Shown: one piece after another, positions 45,378-55,222 of the stretch | Layout: each line of letters opens with the position of its first letter | Numbering within the stretch: the first letter of the stretch is position 1 | Assembly (NCBI GenBank): GCA_039583875.1 | Contig: CM077164.1 | Location: 70,835,628 to 70,899,627 of the forward strand | Length of the DNA: 64,000 bases | Reading direction: 5' to 3' | Origin: Platanthera guangdongensis | Lineage: Eukaryota > Streptophyta > Magnoliopsida > Asparagales > Orchidaceae | Notes under the pieces: model-generated | What the model was told of the DNA's origin: nothing | Database searches by the model: none | Seen by the model: the letters and a program-made list of their open reading frames with translations, nothing else | Position numbers and translations under genes: made by a program

Positions 45378-46052
45378 GGGCTGACATTATGTATGCAATA
45401 TGTGTCTGTGCTAGGTATCAGGCCCGCCCTTAAAGAGTCTCACTGCATTGCTGTGAAAAGAATCTTGAGATATCTTAAGGGCGCCCTAAATCTTAGCCTA
45501 TGGTACCCTAGGAATGGGGAGTTTGAGCTAATAAGCTATTCAGATACAGATTTTGTAGGCTGTAAGGAGGACAAGAAGAGCAATTCTAGCTCCTGTTAAT
45601 TTCTAGATGGAAGGCTTGTCTCTTGGAGCAGCAAAAAGCAAACAAGTGTTGCAATCTCAACTACTGAGTGAGAGTATATTTCTTCTGGGAGATGCTGTGC
45701 TCAGTTGTTGTGGATCCAACATCAACTTCAGGACTACAATATTCATATAAGTAGAACTCCACTCTTTTGTGATTCTACTAGTGCAATTTCTATAGCTAGT
45801 AATCCTGTCTCTCATAGCAGGACTAAGCATATAGAAATTATATATCATATCATTAGAGAATATGTAGGAAGGGAAGACATCAGCCTTAAGTTTGTCTCCA
45901 TAGACAAGCAAGTGGCTGATATCTTCACTAAGCCACTAGATGAAGCCAAGTTCAACACCTTAAAATTTGTATTGGGTATGTTGAATCTTGTGTAGCTTCA
46001 ATTCTCTCCTCTATCATATGCAGTACTGTTTATTTTGTAGGTAGTACAAGTC
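45378..46052 (+). pseudogene. pol: Sire-2 RNase H fragment
   Basis: The sequence aligns with 52123-52737 of Sire-1 (copia RNase H: CVCARYQ, KRILRYLKGA, SYSDTDFVGCKED, LLWIQHQLQDY, SRTKHIEI, DIFTKPLDEAKF). It starts mid-domain at the junction with Ath-2 and has a TAA at 45597 plus a frame change. The rest of pol, gag and the 5' LTR of Sire-2 are missing. Confidence 0.9.
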
Positions 46053-46057
46053 CTTCC
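46053..46057. repeat. Sire-1 target-site duplication, left
   Basis: CTTCC, repeated exactly at 56626-56630. Confidence 0.92.
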
Positions 46058-46199
46058 TATTGGGTACATTGGAATAAATGTACCTGATTTGAAGAAGCCT
46101 CACCCTACTCAATGATATACATCAAGATGTATTTGATGTATTTTGAGTTACCTTGTGCAGGTCAAGTAATTGCAGGGAAAGCTTAAAAGTTTCTAAGTC

Positions 46200-46640
46200 C
46201 ATGTGTCGACACCCAGAAGAAAAGTGTCGACACTTAAGAAGGCTTGTGTCAACATCCAGAGAAGCAGTGTCGACACTTGGAGTAATTGTGTCGACACCAG
46301 GAATGCAGAGTCGACACCTGAAGCAAAGTATCGACACATACAGGCTGTGTCGACACACAATGAAGAAATGTCCAGAGAAGCTGTGTCGACACTTAGAAGC
46401 AGTGTCGACACCTAGAGGAACTTTGTCGACATCAGAAAGTGTCGACACTAGGAGGCTGTGTCGACACTCAACAAAACATCAACAAAGTTCAAGTACAAGT
46501 GTCGACACTAGGAGGCTGTGTCCACACTCAGCAAACTTCAACAGAGTTTAAGTACAAGTGTCGACATAATGAAGAATGTGTCGACACACAGTAAAAGTCT
46601 CAACACATGAAGAAAGTGTCGACACTAGGAGGCTTATTCT
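46200..46640 (+). repeat. GTGTCGACAC array, Sire-1 5' LTR
   Basis: More than ten copies of the 10-bp perfect palindrome GTGTCGACAC or one-base variants occur at intervals of about 20-35 bp, separated by AAGAAG- and AGGAGGC-type purine spacers. Confidence 0.92.
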
Positions 46641-47309
46641 ATCAACAGAAGATGATGATCAACACAATCAGAGGAAGATTAACAACAATCAATTGAAGTG
46701 ATCAGAAGATCTAAGAAGTTGGAGAGAGAGAGAGAGCTACTTCTAAGAAGACAACTGTGGAACCAGGCTGTGAAGAAAGTTTTAGATTGAGATCTGATTC
46801 TTAAGTCAGCAGTGATTGAATATCATCTGCATAAAGACTCAACCCTACTGTGTTCTAAATTCAAGAAGCTTTGAAGGAAGCCAAGGGAGGTTGATCTCAG
46901 CAAAGTTCTTCCAAGAACTCATCAAGAAACCTGTCAACTCTTCTCTCTCATTCTGAGTTGTGGTTATATTCATTGTAATTTTAATTTCTTGTAGGATCCT
47001 AAGGGCTCTGAGTTGTAAGCCTGAAATTATAAAGGCTGAGTGGTAGGGCCTGTGTGCCTGAGTGTAGGAGATTCTTTTCTCTGAGTGTAGGCCTTGTTAA
47101 GGGCTGAGTGTAGGCCTTGTTGAAGGCTGAGTGTAGGTCTTGGTGAAGACTGAGTGGTAGGGCTGTGTGCCTGAGTTGTAGGAACCTGTTTGGGGTTCTG
47201 AGTGTAAGATCTGAGGATCTGAGGAATAGTGGAGAAGTTGGGCCGAATCTAGTACACTACTAGATAGGCGAAGGGGGAAAGTGGATGTACCCAGACCTTG
47301 GGGAACCAC

Positions 47310-47316
47310 TATAAAA
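47310..47316 (+). promoter_or_regulatory. Core promoter TATA, Sire-1 LTR
   Basis: The context GGGGAACCACTATAAAACTG is shared with the Sire-2 LTR (GGGGAACTACTATAAATATC at 58963). Both lie about 150-170 bp before the LTR end. Confidence 0.6.
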
Positions 47317-47459
47317 CTGTGTGTACTCTGTGTGTGGCTGATTCTGTGTATGCTGTTTTTAATTCTGTAATTCTGTGATTAAATCTGCCTTAAAGTTTAT
47401 AAAGATTAAGGTCACCTATTCACCCCCTCTCTAGGTGATTAGGTACAATTTCTTTTAAG

Positions 47460-47472
47460 TGGTATTAGAGCC
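47460..47472 (+). promoter_or_regulatory. Primer-binding site of Sire-1, tRNA-iMet
   Basis: TGGTATTAGAGCC, two bases after the LTR, differs at one base from the canonical initiator-Met site. Confidence 0.88.
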
Positions 47473-47549
47473 AGGTTACTCAAAAAGGACATAACAGTCT
47501 GAGTAAAGATCCTGTTGGCAGATTCAGTATAATAAAGAAAATCAAGAAA

Positions 47550-48458
47550 ATGGGTTCAATAAAAAATCACAAAGAACTAGGATCCATGAAGTTGCCAATC
47601 TGCAGAAAGGAGATTTTTGGCATTTGGAAAGAAAGGGTTAGACTATTTATGGAAGCCTCTGACCCTAGAATCTATATCACAGTCAAAGAAGGGCCATATG
47701 TGCCTATGAAAGTATATGTGTTAGATGCAAATCAAAGAACTCCAAAAGACTATTCTGAAATGACCAAGGATGAGATTATTCTGGCCACAATGGACAAGAG
47801 GGCTCAGAATATAATTGTAAGTGCAATAGATGATGCCACATTTCAGAATTTGATACACCATAAAACATCAAAGGAAATGTGGGATACACTGATAGTCTAT
47901 ATGGAGGGCTCTGAAGAAGTTAGACAGGACATAAAGTCTTTGTTAAACCAAGAGTATGAGAGCTTCAGACAAGGAAGGTCTGATAGCATAACTGAGTGCT
48001 ACAAGAAATTCTATAGGATAGTTAATGAGTTAATGTCCTATGGAAGGGAATTCAGCAATTATGAGTTGAATGATAAGTTCTTGAGATCCCTAACTAAAGA
48101 CTGGGATACTAAGATTTGTGTCATAAGGGAAATGGCCAAATTAGCAGACATTCCTCCTCCAACATTGTTTGAAAAACTGTTATCATATGAGATACAATCA
48201 ATGGTAAGGAAGGAGGAGGAGAAGACTACAAGAATTGAGCATAAAGAAAGAGCTGTGGCTTTCAAGACAGAAGCCACTAGAAAATATAAAAGTAAGTCTC
48301 CATCTCCACCTCCAAAAGTTGCTGAGACTGAGACAGATGAGTCAGTAAGCAGGAATTCTGAAAGCAGTGAGAGTGATGAGGACTTTGCAGCTTTCACAAG
48401 ACATTTTCAGAAGTTTCTAAAGAAGAAACAGTGGAGGTCTAAGCCATCCACTTCATAG
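47550..48458 (+). CDS. gag: Sire-1 Gag, N-terminal part
   Basis: The 302-codon frame from ATG 47550 has the copia Gag core (UBN2-type): WKERVRLFMEA, then KEMWDTLIVYMEGSEEV, SITECYKKFYRIVNELMSYG and a KFLRSLTKDWDTK segment. The C-terminus becomes Ser/Glu-rich. The frame stops at 48456-48458, and the nucleocapsid part follows in the next frame from 48472, so one indel separates them. The protein would assemble virus-like particles. Confidence 0.9.
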   Translation: MGSIKNHKELGSMKLPICRKEIFGIWKERVRLFMEASDPRIYITVKEGPYVPMKVYVLDANQRTPKDYSEMTKDEIILATMDKRAQNIIVSAIDDATFQNLIHHKTSKEMWDTLIVYMEGSEEVRQDIKSLLNQEYESFRQGRSDSITECYKKFYRIVNELMSYGREFSNYELNDKFLRSLTKDWDTKICVIREMAKLADIPPPTLFEKLLSYEIQSMVRKEEEKTTRIEHKERAVAFKTEATRKYKSKSPSPPPKVAETETDESVSRNSESSESDEDFAAFTRHFQKFLKKKQWRSKPSTS

Positions 48459-48471
48459 AAGTCATCAAAGA

Positions 48472-49482
48472 ATGACATGGAGAAAGCCCAAGTCAAGTAA
48501 AACTACATCTTCAAAGATAGTTTGTTATTGTTGTAACAGACAGGGACATGTTGTTGCTGACTGTCCAGAGAAAAGGAAAGAGTCAACTGATAAGAAGAAG
48601 ACTCAAATCAAGGGCAAAAAGGAAAGGTCCTTTGTTGCTAAGAGGGACAAAAGTCTGTCTGATATGTCATCTTCAGAAACTGATTCAGAAACTGAAGCTT
48701 ATATTGGACTGTTTGCTGAAGAAGAGGAAGAGGAGTTCATCCAGTTAATGAACTCTATATATGAGCATGAGGACAATCAGTGCCAGGGACTGATGGACTT
48801 ATCAGAAGGAGACAAACTCCAGGATCAGCCTGGACCAAGTCAGGTACAAAATTGTTCTGATAGTTCAATTTCTAGTACTGAGTCAGATTCAGATACATCA
48901 TCATCAAGTGATGAGTGTGGATCTGAATCTGAAGGAGACATTCAGCAATTAATTGATGAATATAGAGTAGTGTTGCAAGCTTTGAAGAAAAGCAAATCCT
49001 TGGCCAAGAGTCAGGCTAAGGAGATTGCTAATCTAAAAGTGGCTGCAACAGATTTTGATAAGTTACTTGATCAGAAACTAAATGAAATAGCCAGGTTGAA
49101 GAACATTACTGTTATTCAGATGTGGACTATTACATTCAAGAATGATCAAATCAGAAATCTGGAGATTAGTCTTCAGAAAGAGAGAGATATAGTAGCAAGG
49201 TTTTCTAAACCAAAGTCTGTTCTACCTTTGATAGATGAGTTCATTTCTCAAAAAGGTAAAACTGGATTGGGGTTTACTAAACCTGCCAGGACTGTTCAGT
49301 GCAAGTCTAAGGGCAAAGTCCCAGTACTCAACAAGGAGCCTGCTGTAAATAAAACAGCCAGGGTTGTACCTAAACAAAGGTACAACAGATTTGAGTGCTG
49401 GTGTTGTGGAAAGATAGGCCACTTTGCCATAGACTGTTGGCACAATTCAAGTGCCAAGATGAGTAGCAATCTGCCTTGCTAG
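48472..49482 (+). CDS. gag: Sire-1 Gag, nucleocapsid part (frame-shifted)
   Basis: This 336-codon frame has two CCHC knuckles: CYCCNRQGHVVADC at about residues 15-28 and CWCCGKIGHFAIDC near residues 311-324. Between them lie an acidic Ser/Asp-rich tract and a coiled-coil-like segment (SLAKSQAKEIANLKVAA...). The two-knuckle layout fits SIRE Gag. Upstream it should be fused to 47550-48458. The downstream stop at 49480 precedes the protease in another frame. Confidence 0.85.
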   Translation: MTWRKPKSSKTTSSKIVCYCCNRQGHVVADCPEKRKESTDKKKTQIKGKKERSFVAKRDKSLSDMSSSETDSETEAYIGLFAEEEEEEFIQLMNSIYEHEDNQCQGLMDLSEGDKLQDQPGPSQVQNCSDSSISSTESDSDTSSSSDECGSESEGDIQQLIDEYRVVLQALKKSKSLAKSQAKEIANLKVAATDFDKLLDQKLNEIARLKNITVIQMWTITFKNDQIRNLEISLQKERDIVARFSKPKSVLPLIDEFISQKGKTGLGFTKPARTVQCKSKGKVPVLNKEPAVNKTARVVPKQRYNRFECWCCGKIGHFAIDCWHNSSAKMSSNLPC

Positions 49483-49570
49483 AAAAGCTACAAGTAGTTT
49501 TGTTAAGAGGCAAACTAACCTGTACCAAGGACCCAAGAATTCTTTGGGTTCTAAGGTTAACTAATCTATT

Positions 49571-51054
49571 TTGCAGATTAGTCTAAGTGGTCATGCCCCA
49601 ATATGGTACTTGGACAGTGGATGTTCCAGGCACATGACTGGAACTAGGGGATTGCTAAAGGACTATACACCAATCAAGAATGGTCCTAAGGTCACCTTTG
49701 GTGGTTCTGAAAAAGGAATCATCAAAGGCTTTGGTAACATTTCTAGCAACCTTATTACAATTAGTCAAGTGACATATGTTAAAGGTTTGAAACACAACCT
49801 CATTAGTATACGTCAGCTGAGTGATTTAGGATATGACATCTCATTTGTCAAAGATGGTTGTCATATCAGAAGGTCAAATGATCAAAAGATCATTCTGACA
49901 GGTTATAGGAAGAGAAATGTCTATTGTCTAGACATTATGTGTGAGAACAATGTTTCTCCTGTGTGTCTTGTAGCTGATGAGAAAGTCTCTCATTGTGTCA
50001 AATGGCATAAGAGGCTACTCCATCTTAACTATAAGACAATTGGTCAACTCTATAATAAAGAGTTAGTGAGGAATGATCCTCAGGTTAAGTGTATTAAGGA
50101 TGAGATATATTCAGCTTGTCAAAAGGGCAAGCAGACCAAATCCACCTTTAATAGCATTGAGAACAAAGATGTTGTGAGGTGTTTATACCTCTTGCATGTG
50201 GATCTATTTGGTCCTATGCCAGTTCACAGCCTAGGTAGAAAGGTCTACACATTTGTAGTTGTAGATGACTACTCAAGGTTTTCTGGGTGTTCTTCCTTAG
50301 ACAAAAATCTGAAATTCCAAGTATCTTTTATAGTTTTGTCAAACAAATTCAGAATGAGTTAGACAGTACAGTGGTCAAAATAAGAAGTGACCATGGTACT
50401 GAATTCCAGTCTGACAGTATGACAAAGCTATGTGAAGAGTTTGGGATATTTCAGGAATTTTCTTCGCCAAGAACACCTCAGCAAAATGGCATTGCTGAAA
50501 GGAAAAATAGAACCTTGATAAAGACTGGTAGAACCCTATTAAGTGACACATCTCTCCCTGAATATTTCTGGGTTGAGGCAGTTAATACTGCATGTAATGT
50601 GATTAATAGGTCTACTATCACCAAGAGCCACAATAAGACCCCCTATGAGATTGTGAAAGGCAGAAAACCAAATCTATCCTATTTCAGGATCTTTGGTTGT
50701 AAATGTTATATACTTAACAATTGTAAGTCTTACTTATCTAAGTTTGCTGCCAAATCCCAAGAGGGGATCTTTGTTGGGTACAACAACAACAATAAGGCTT
50801 ATAGGGTCTACAACTTGACTACTCAAGTTGTAGAAGAGTCAGTACATGTAGTGTTTGATGAAGCTAGACTCATTAACAATGAATTGTCTAGAAGTGTTTG
50901 CAGCTCTACAGGTGTGACTGAAAATATGGACAAGCTCACTATTGAAGAAGGTTCTACTGCTAGTCAACAAGTGGATGATAGTGGCTGCTGTCCAGGGGGA
51001 GTACTAGATGCACCTGATGCAGAAGAAGACCAAGGAGTAGAGCAAGTTGAATAA
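49571..51054 (+). pseudogene. pol: Sire-1 protease and integrase, frame-shifted
   Basis: The frame at 49571-50362 carries the copia protease site WYLDSGCSRHMTG and the GAG-pre-integrase zinc region (H...LHLN, C-QKGKQ), then LHVDLFGPMP (first catalytic Asp). The frame changes near 50290. 50287-51054 carries IRSDHGTEFQS (second Asp) and QQNGIAERKNRTL (Glu), then a downstream IFGCKCYILN domain. One frameshift and the TAA at 51052 break the polyprotein. Confidence 0.9.
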
Positions 51055-51990
51055 GCTGAAGGAGTATAACCTGAAGACAGGCTGCCTCCAGCAAATAGAC
51101 ATCTAAAAGATCATCCAGCCAATCAAATTATTGGTGATCTCAGACAAGGGGTACAAACAAGGTGCAGAAATCTAAGTTCAGTACTCTTCTCCAGCTTTCT
51201 ATCCCAGGTAGAGCCAAAGAAATTTGAAGAAGCCATCCTAGACCTTCATTGGATTGAGGCAATGCAAGAGGAGCTGAAACAGTTCAAAAGATGCAATGTC
51301 TGGGAGCTTGTTCCTAAACCAAAAGACCACAACATTATTGGGACTAAGTGGATCTTTAGGAACAAGATGAATGAACATAGAGTTATTGTGAAGAACAAAG
51401 CAAGACTGGTTGCTAAAGGATATAGGCAGGAAGAAGGTATTGACTTTGATCAGACCTTTGCTCCAGTAGCCAGACTGGAGGCAATAAGGATGTTCTTGGC
51501 CTATGCAACCCATCAAGGGTTTAAAGTATACCAAATGGATGTTAAGTCAGCTTTTCTGAATGGAAATCTGAAAGAAGAAGTTTATGTGGAACAGCCATCA
51601 GGTTTTGTTGATTCTATCAAACCTAATTATGTCTATAGACTTAGGAAGGCTTTGTATGGGTTAAAACAAGCCCCTAGGGTTTGATATGAAACCCTGTCTA
51701 GTTTCCTCATTGAGAATAAATTCACAAGGGGGAAAATAGACAAGAGTCTATTCCTTAGGAAATCCAGAGGCAAGATCATTCTAGTCCAAATATATGTAGA
51801 TGACATCATATTTGGGTCTACTGAAAGTAGTCTTTGCAAAACGTTTGCAAAACTTATGCAAGGATAATTTGAAATGAAGCAGTATGGGGGAACTAAAGTT
51901 CTTCTTGGGTCTCCAAGTTAGACAGACTGAGGATGGTTTATCCATATGCCAGTCTAAGTCCACCCTAGAGTTAATAAAGAAGTATGGTAT
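51055..51990 (+). pseudogene. pol: Sire-1 reverse transcriptase, interrupted
   Basis: Copia [32 protein letters not shown] (catalytic Asp), [12 protein letters not shown], then a TGA at 51682-51684 where Trp is expected. The frame continues to YVDD at 51793-51804. A TAA near 51865 and an indel near 51890 follow before RNase H. Confidence 0.9.
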
Positions 51991-52005
51991 GAATCATCCA
52001 GTACC

Positions 52006-52737
52006 ATGAAAACTCCTATGGGGTCAAGTATGTCTCTTAGCAAAGATGATGCAGGGAAACCTGTAGATGAGACTTTGTATAGAGGGATAGTTTGCTCCCT
52101 ATTGTATTTGACTGCTAGTAGACCAGATATCATGTATGCTACATGTGTCTGTGCTAGGTACCAAGCTTGCCTTAAAGAATCTCATTTGACAGCAGTCAAA
52201 AGAATTCTGAGATATCTTAAGGGCACACCTTATCTAGGCCTTTGGTACCATAGGAATGGAGACTTTGAACTGACAGGTTATTCAGATGCAGATTTTGCAG
52301 GCTGCAAGGAAGATAGGAAAAGTACAACTGAAACCTGTCAATTCCTAGGTGGAAGACTGATATCATGGAGTAGCAAGAAACAAACAAGTGTGGCTATCTC
52401 CATAGCAGAATCAGAGTATGTTGCTGCAGGAAGTTGCTGTGCTCAACTTCTATGGATTCAACATCAGCTAGAATACTATGGTATACAAGTAAGTAGAACA
52501 CCTCTATTTTGTGGTTCTACTAGTGCTATTTCTATTGCAAACAATCCTATCTCCCACAGTAGGACTAAGCACATAGAAATAAAATACCATTTTCTAAGAG
52601 AACATGTGGAAAAAGGAGATATTTCCCTAGAGTATATTAATACAGATAATCAACTAACTGACATGTATACTAAGCCTTTAGATGAAACCAAATTCAATAA
52701 ATTTAAAATTGAATTAGGAATGATAAACTTAGAATAG
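52006..52737 (+). CDS. pol: Sire-1 RNase H region
   Basis: The 243-codon frame has GYSDADFAGCKEDRKST, AESEYVAAGSC and SRTKHIEIKYHFLRE followed by MYTKPLDETKFN, the C-terminal part of copia pol. It is open to a TAG just before the internal palindrome array. Confidence 0.9.
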   Translation: MKTPMGSSMSLSKDDAGKPVDETLYRGIVCSLLYLTASRPDIMYATCVCARYQACLKESHLTAVKRILRYLKGTPYLGLWYHRNGDFELTGYSDADFAGCKEDRKSTTETCQFLGGRLISWSSKKQTSVAISIAESEYVAAGSCCAQLLWIQHQLEYYGIQVSRTPLFCGSTSAISIANNPISHSRTKHIEIKYHFLREHVEKGDISLEYINTDNQLTDMYTKPLDETKFNKFKIELGMINLE

Positions 52738-52767
52738 TTTACAAAAAAAATTGGCTAAGTAAAAACG

Positions 52768-53096
52768 GTGTCGACACACAGAGTTGTCTGTGTCGACACA
52801 AAAAAGTGGTGTCGACATTTCTGAAAAATGGTGTCGACACATCTAGGAAATTTGTGTCGACACTTCAGAGAATTAGTGTCGACACATACAGGGTAGGTGT
52901 CGACACATCCAAGGTGGTGTCGACACTTAGGCTTTACTTAGAATTAGTCTAGTAAAGTCTCAACTAAGTGTCGAGCAAAGCGGTGTCGACACATAAACAA
53001 GTGTCGACACATATATTCTGTCGACTATACTTGTGTCGACACATAGTTGTCGAGACATTATAAGTAAGTGTCGACACTTTTCAACAGTGTCGACAC
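52768..53096 (+). repeat. Internal GTGTCGACAC array between pol and env-like ORF
   Basis: At least ten exact GTGTCGACAC palindromes and several variants occur, the first at 52768-52777 and the last at 53087-53096. Spacers are unlike those in the LTR array. There is no coding sequence here. Confidence 0.92.
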
Positions 53097-53142
53097 AATT
53101 TAAGTATTTTGACGCACCCTTTCATCTTCGATTCTAGAAAGG

Positions 53143-53151
53143 TATAAATAG
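53143..53151 (+). promoter_or_regulatory. Probable internal promoter (TATAAATAG)
   Basis: A consensus TATA box, TATAAATAG, lies 46 bp after the last array palindrome and directly upstream of the env-like frame, which opens at 53152. A transcript starting about 30 bp downstream would have this ORF as its first frame. Confidence 0.6.
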
Positions 53152-54948
53152 ATTTTCGCCATTGTTTGTCGACACGCTCACCAAAGTTTCGAGACCATAC
53201 TTGAGGTAATAACTGAAATCAACCAATTAGATTTCCCTATTGAGAATGATGTTTTGTCTGATTCATTACCTCATGTTTATCAGCAAACACAGACACATAG
53301 CCAACCTCAGGATGTTGTCATGAAGGACACATCTGTTGCTGATCAAGTTGTTGATGATATAAGAGATTCTCCACCCCATCCTCAACAGGAATTTACTTTA
53401 GAAGAACTGTTCCCAGACCTTCTACAAACTGACTTTGAGAGAGAAAAAGCTGCTGCTGAGGGGGAGAAAGTCAATGTTGAGGGGGAGCAAGTGGAGATTA
53501 AAGAAGAAACTGCAATCAAAGAGACTGAAAAGCCAAAGGATGCTGATGCACTACCAAGGACTGAGAATGATTCACATCCTAGTCCTAAAGAAAGAGTGGA
53601 TATTGCAAGCACATCTGCTTCAGAGGATGAAGAGGCTGCTAGAGCCAAGAAGAGGAAATTCCAAGTCTTTAAGAGAAGGAGCCAGAATTATAACAAAGCC
53701 CTACAGACCATTGCTCCATAGCCTGCACCATCTACTGATTACAGTTCATTGATGGTAGCATTACAGATCAAGCTAGATGAGCAAAGACATGCTTTGCAAT
53801 CTTATATGGATGAAGGGCATAAGTCACTGCAGTTTGATCTGGCCCAAGACATCAAGTCAATCAGATTTGAAATGAATCTGAATAAGAAAGAAATGACTGA
53901 CTGCTTCCATAAGGGAGGAAATACAGTAGTCTATATGGACACACATCAAGAGAAACTAAAGATAAAACTTGATGAGCTAGAAGTGAAGCAAGGATATGTC
54001 CTGGAGAATTAGATTAGGATGAATGATAATTTGACAGCTTCACACAATGCCATTGTAACTGAACTGAAGAATATAGCAACTGCCCAGAATGCAGCCCTGA
54101 CCACTGCCAAAGAAGAATTTGACAAAGCATTGCAAGAGAGCCTAACTGCTGTTACTTCTGCACTTCAGGATTCTCAGAAGCTAATAACTGAAAAGCTTCA
54201 AAGATTGAAACCTTTCTACAAATATGGAGTCAACTATCTGAATGCACAGATAAGGTTTCAGAAAGATGATCTTAGGGATCACATTGAAAGAGAAGTCATA
54301 AAGGGGGAGAGGGTGTTAGTCAAAGCAGGCTCTGATCATGCCAAGTGGATTTCAAATTCCATCAGAGCCACCCTTGGATGTCCTCCATTATGTGATGATG
54401 ACAATGTTACAGAGTCTGGAATTAATCCTGCATACCTTGGAGGGGAGCAAGCTGAAGTGGCTCAAGTAATATACCCTCCACCAGACTTTAATATGATACA
54501 TCAAGATATACAGTCAATGTATAGTCCTCCTGAAGGAAATCAGAATGTCATCATTGAGAAAGTAGTTCAGCCAGTGCCAGAGGCAATACTGAAAGAACAA
54601 GAGGCTTTGCTGAAGGAACAAGAGACTGCATTGTCTAAGAAAAGGTTTAGAGAGCAAGCTGAACTTAGGCCTGATTTTGAACAATGGAGCCCCACTTCCA
54701 GGAAGGCAATTGTTCAATATAGAAGAAAGGCTAAGATGAGAAAGCTACCTCCTACTATACAGGAGCCTAGAAAGTACTTTCCAAAGCCTTATCATTACTT
54801 TGAAAGGCAAAAGATCAAGGCTGAAGAGCAGAAAAAGAAAGATCTTAAAGGGAAGAAGCCTGCTGCTGCTGAAGATACTGAAGCTCCAGTCCAAGTAAAG
54901 ATACAATCAGGAAAGGGCATTGTGATCAAGGAGCCTGAGCAGCAATAG
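53152..54948 (+). pseudogene. Sire-1 env-like third ORF
   Basis: One reading frame runs from 53152 to 54948 with in-frame TAGs at 53719-53721 and 54010-54012. No in-frame ATG precedes 53320. The predicted protein is hydrophilic: an acidic N-terminus rich in Glu/Lys, a basic KKRKFQVFKRR patch, then long heptad-like helices (53749-54250, coiled coil), a proline-containing middle, and a Lys/Glu-rich C-terminus. I see no signal peptide or convincing transmembrane segment. SIRE elements characteristically have an 'env-like' ORF here; envelope function is not supported by this sequence. Confidence 0.7.
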
Positions 54949-55209
54949 GATAGAATTTTTCTTTAGTTCACAAATTGTAATCACTTGTATTAAAATTACT
55001 GTAAACTTTTGAATAATGAAAATGTTGAAGTTCTTAGAACAATGTGATATGTGTTAACTCTATTACATTACTGTTCTGTGATATTTGTATATACATGTTT
55101 TATTCATGCATGTTTAAGTACTTACCCTGTCATATATTATTGTTTGACATCATACTGTGAATTTGTTATGTATGGTGTATATCATTGACTAAGGGTTATG
55201 ACTTCTCCA
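54949..55209 (+). other. Sire-1 3' untranslated region
   Basis: AT-rich, no ORF, leading to the polypurine tract. Confidence 0.7.
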
Positions 55210-55222
55210 AATAGGGGGAGAT
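55210..55222 (+). promoter_or_regulatory. Polypurine tract of Sire-1
   Basis: AATAGGGGGAGAT lies directly before TGTTGGG. The identical tract precedes the Sire-2 LTR at 57096-57108. Confidence 0.88.

Larger units (their letters stand above)
46058..47457 (+). mobile_element. Sire-1 5' LTR
   Basis: It begins TATTGGGTAC (the other copy TGTTGGGTAC, so one G to A) and ends TTTCTTTTA. It contains a GTGTCGACAC array (46200-46640), GAGTGTAGGCC-type short repeats (about 47035-47210) and a TATAAAA box at 47310. Confidence 0.93.

Noticed and set aside
46122..46551. ORFs with repeated Val-Asp-Thr/Cys-Arg-His on both strands (also 55287-55616)
   Set aside because: By-product of GTGTCGACAC repeats inside an LTR.
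52768..53096. CRISPR-like array
   Set aside because: The repeat is only 10 bp, spacing is irregular and the host is a plant retrotransposon.
53152..54948. True envelope glycoprotein
   Set aside because: No signal peptide, transmembrane segment or cysteine pattern; the sequence is coiled-coil and highly charged.
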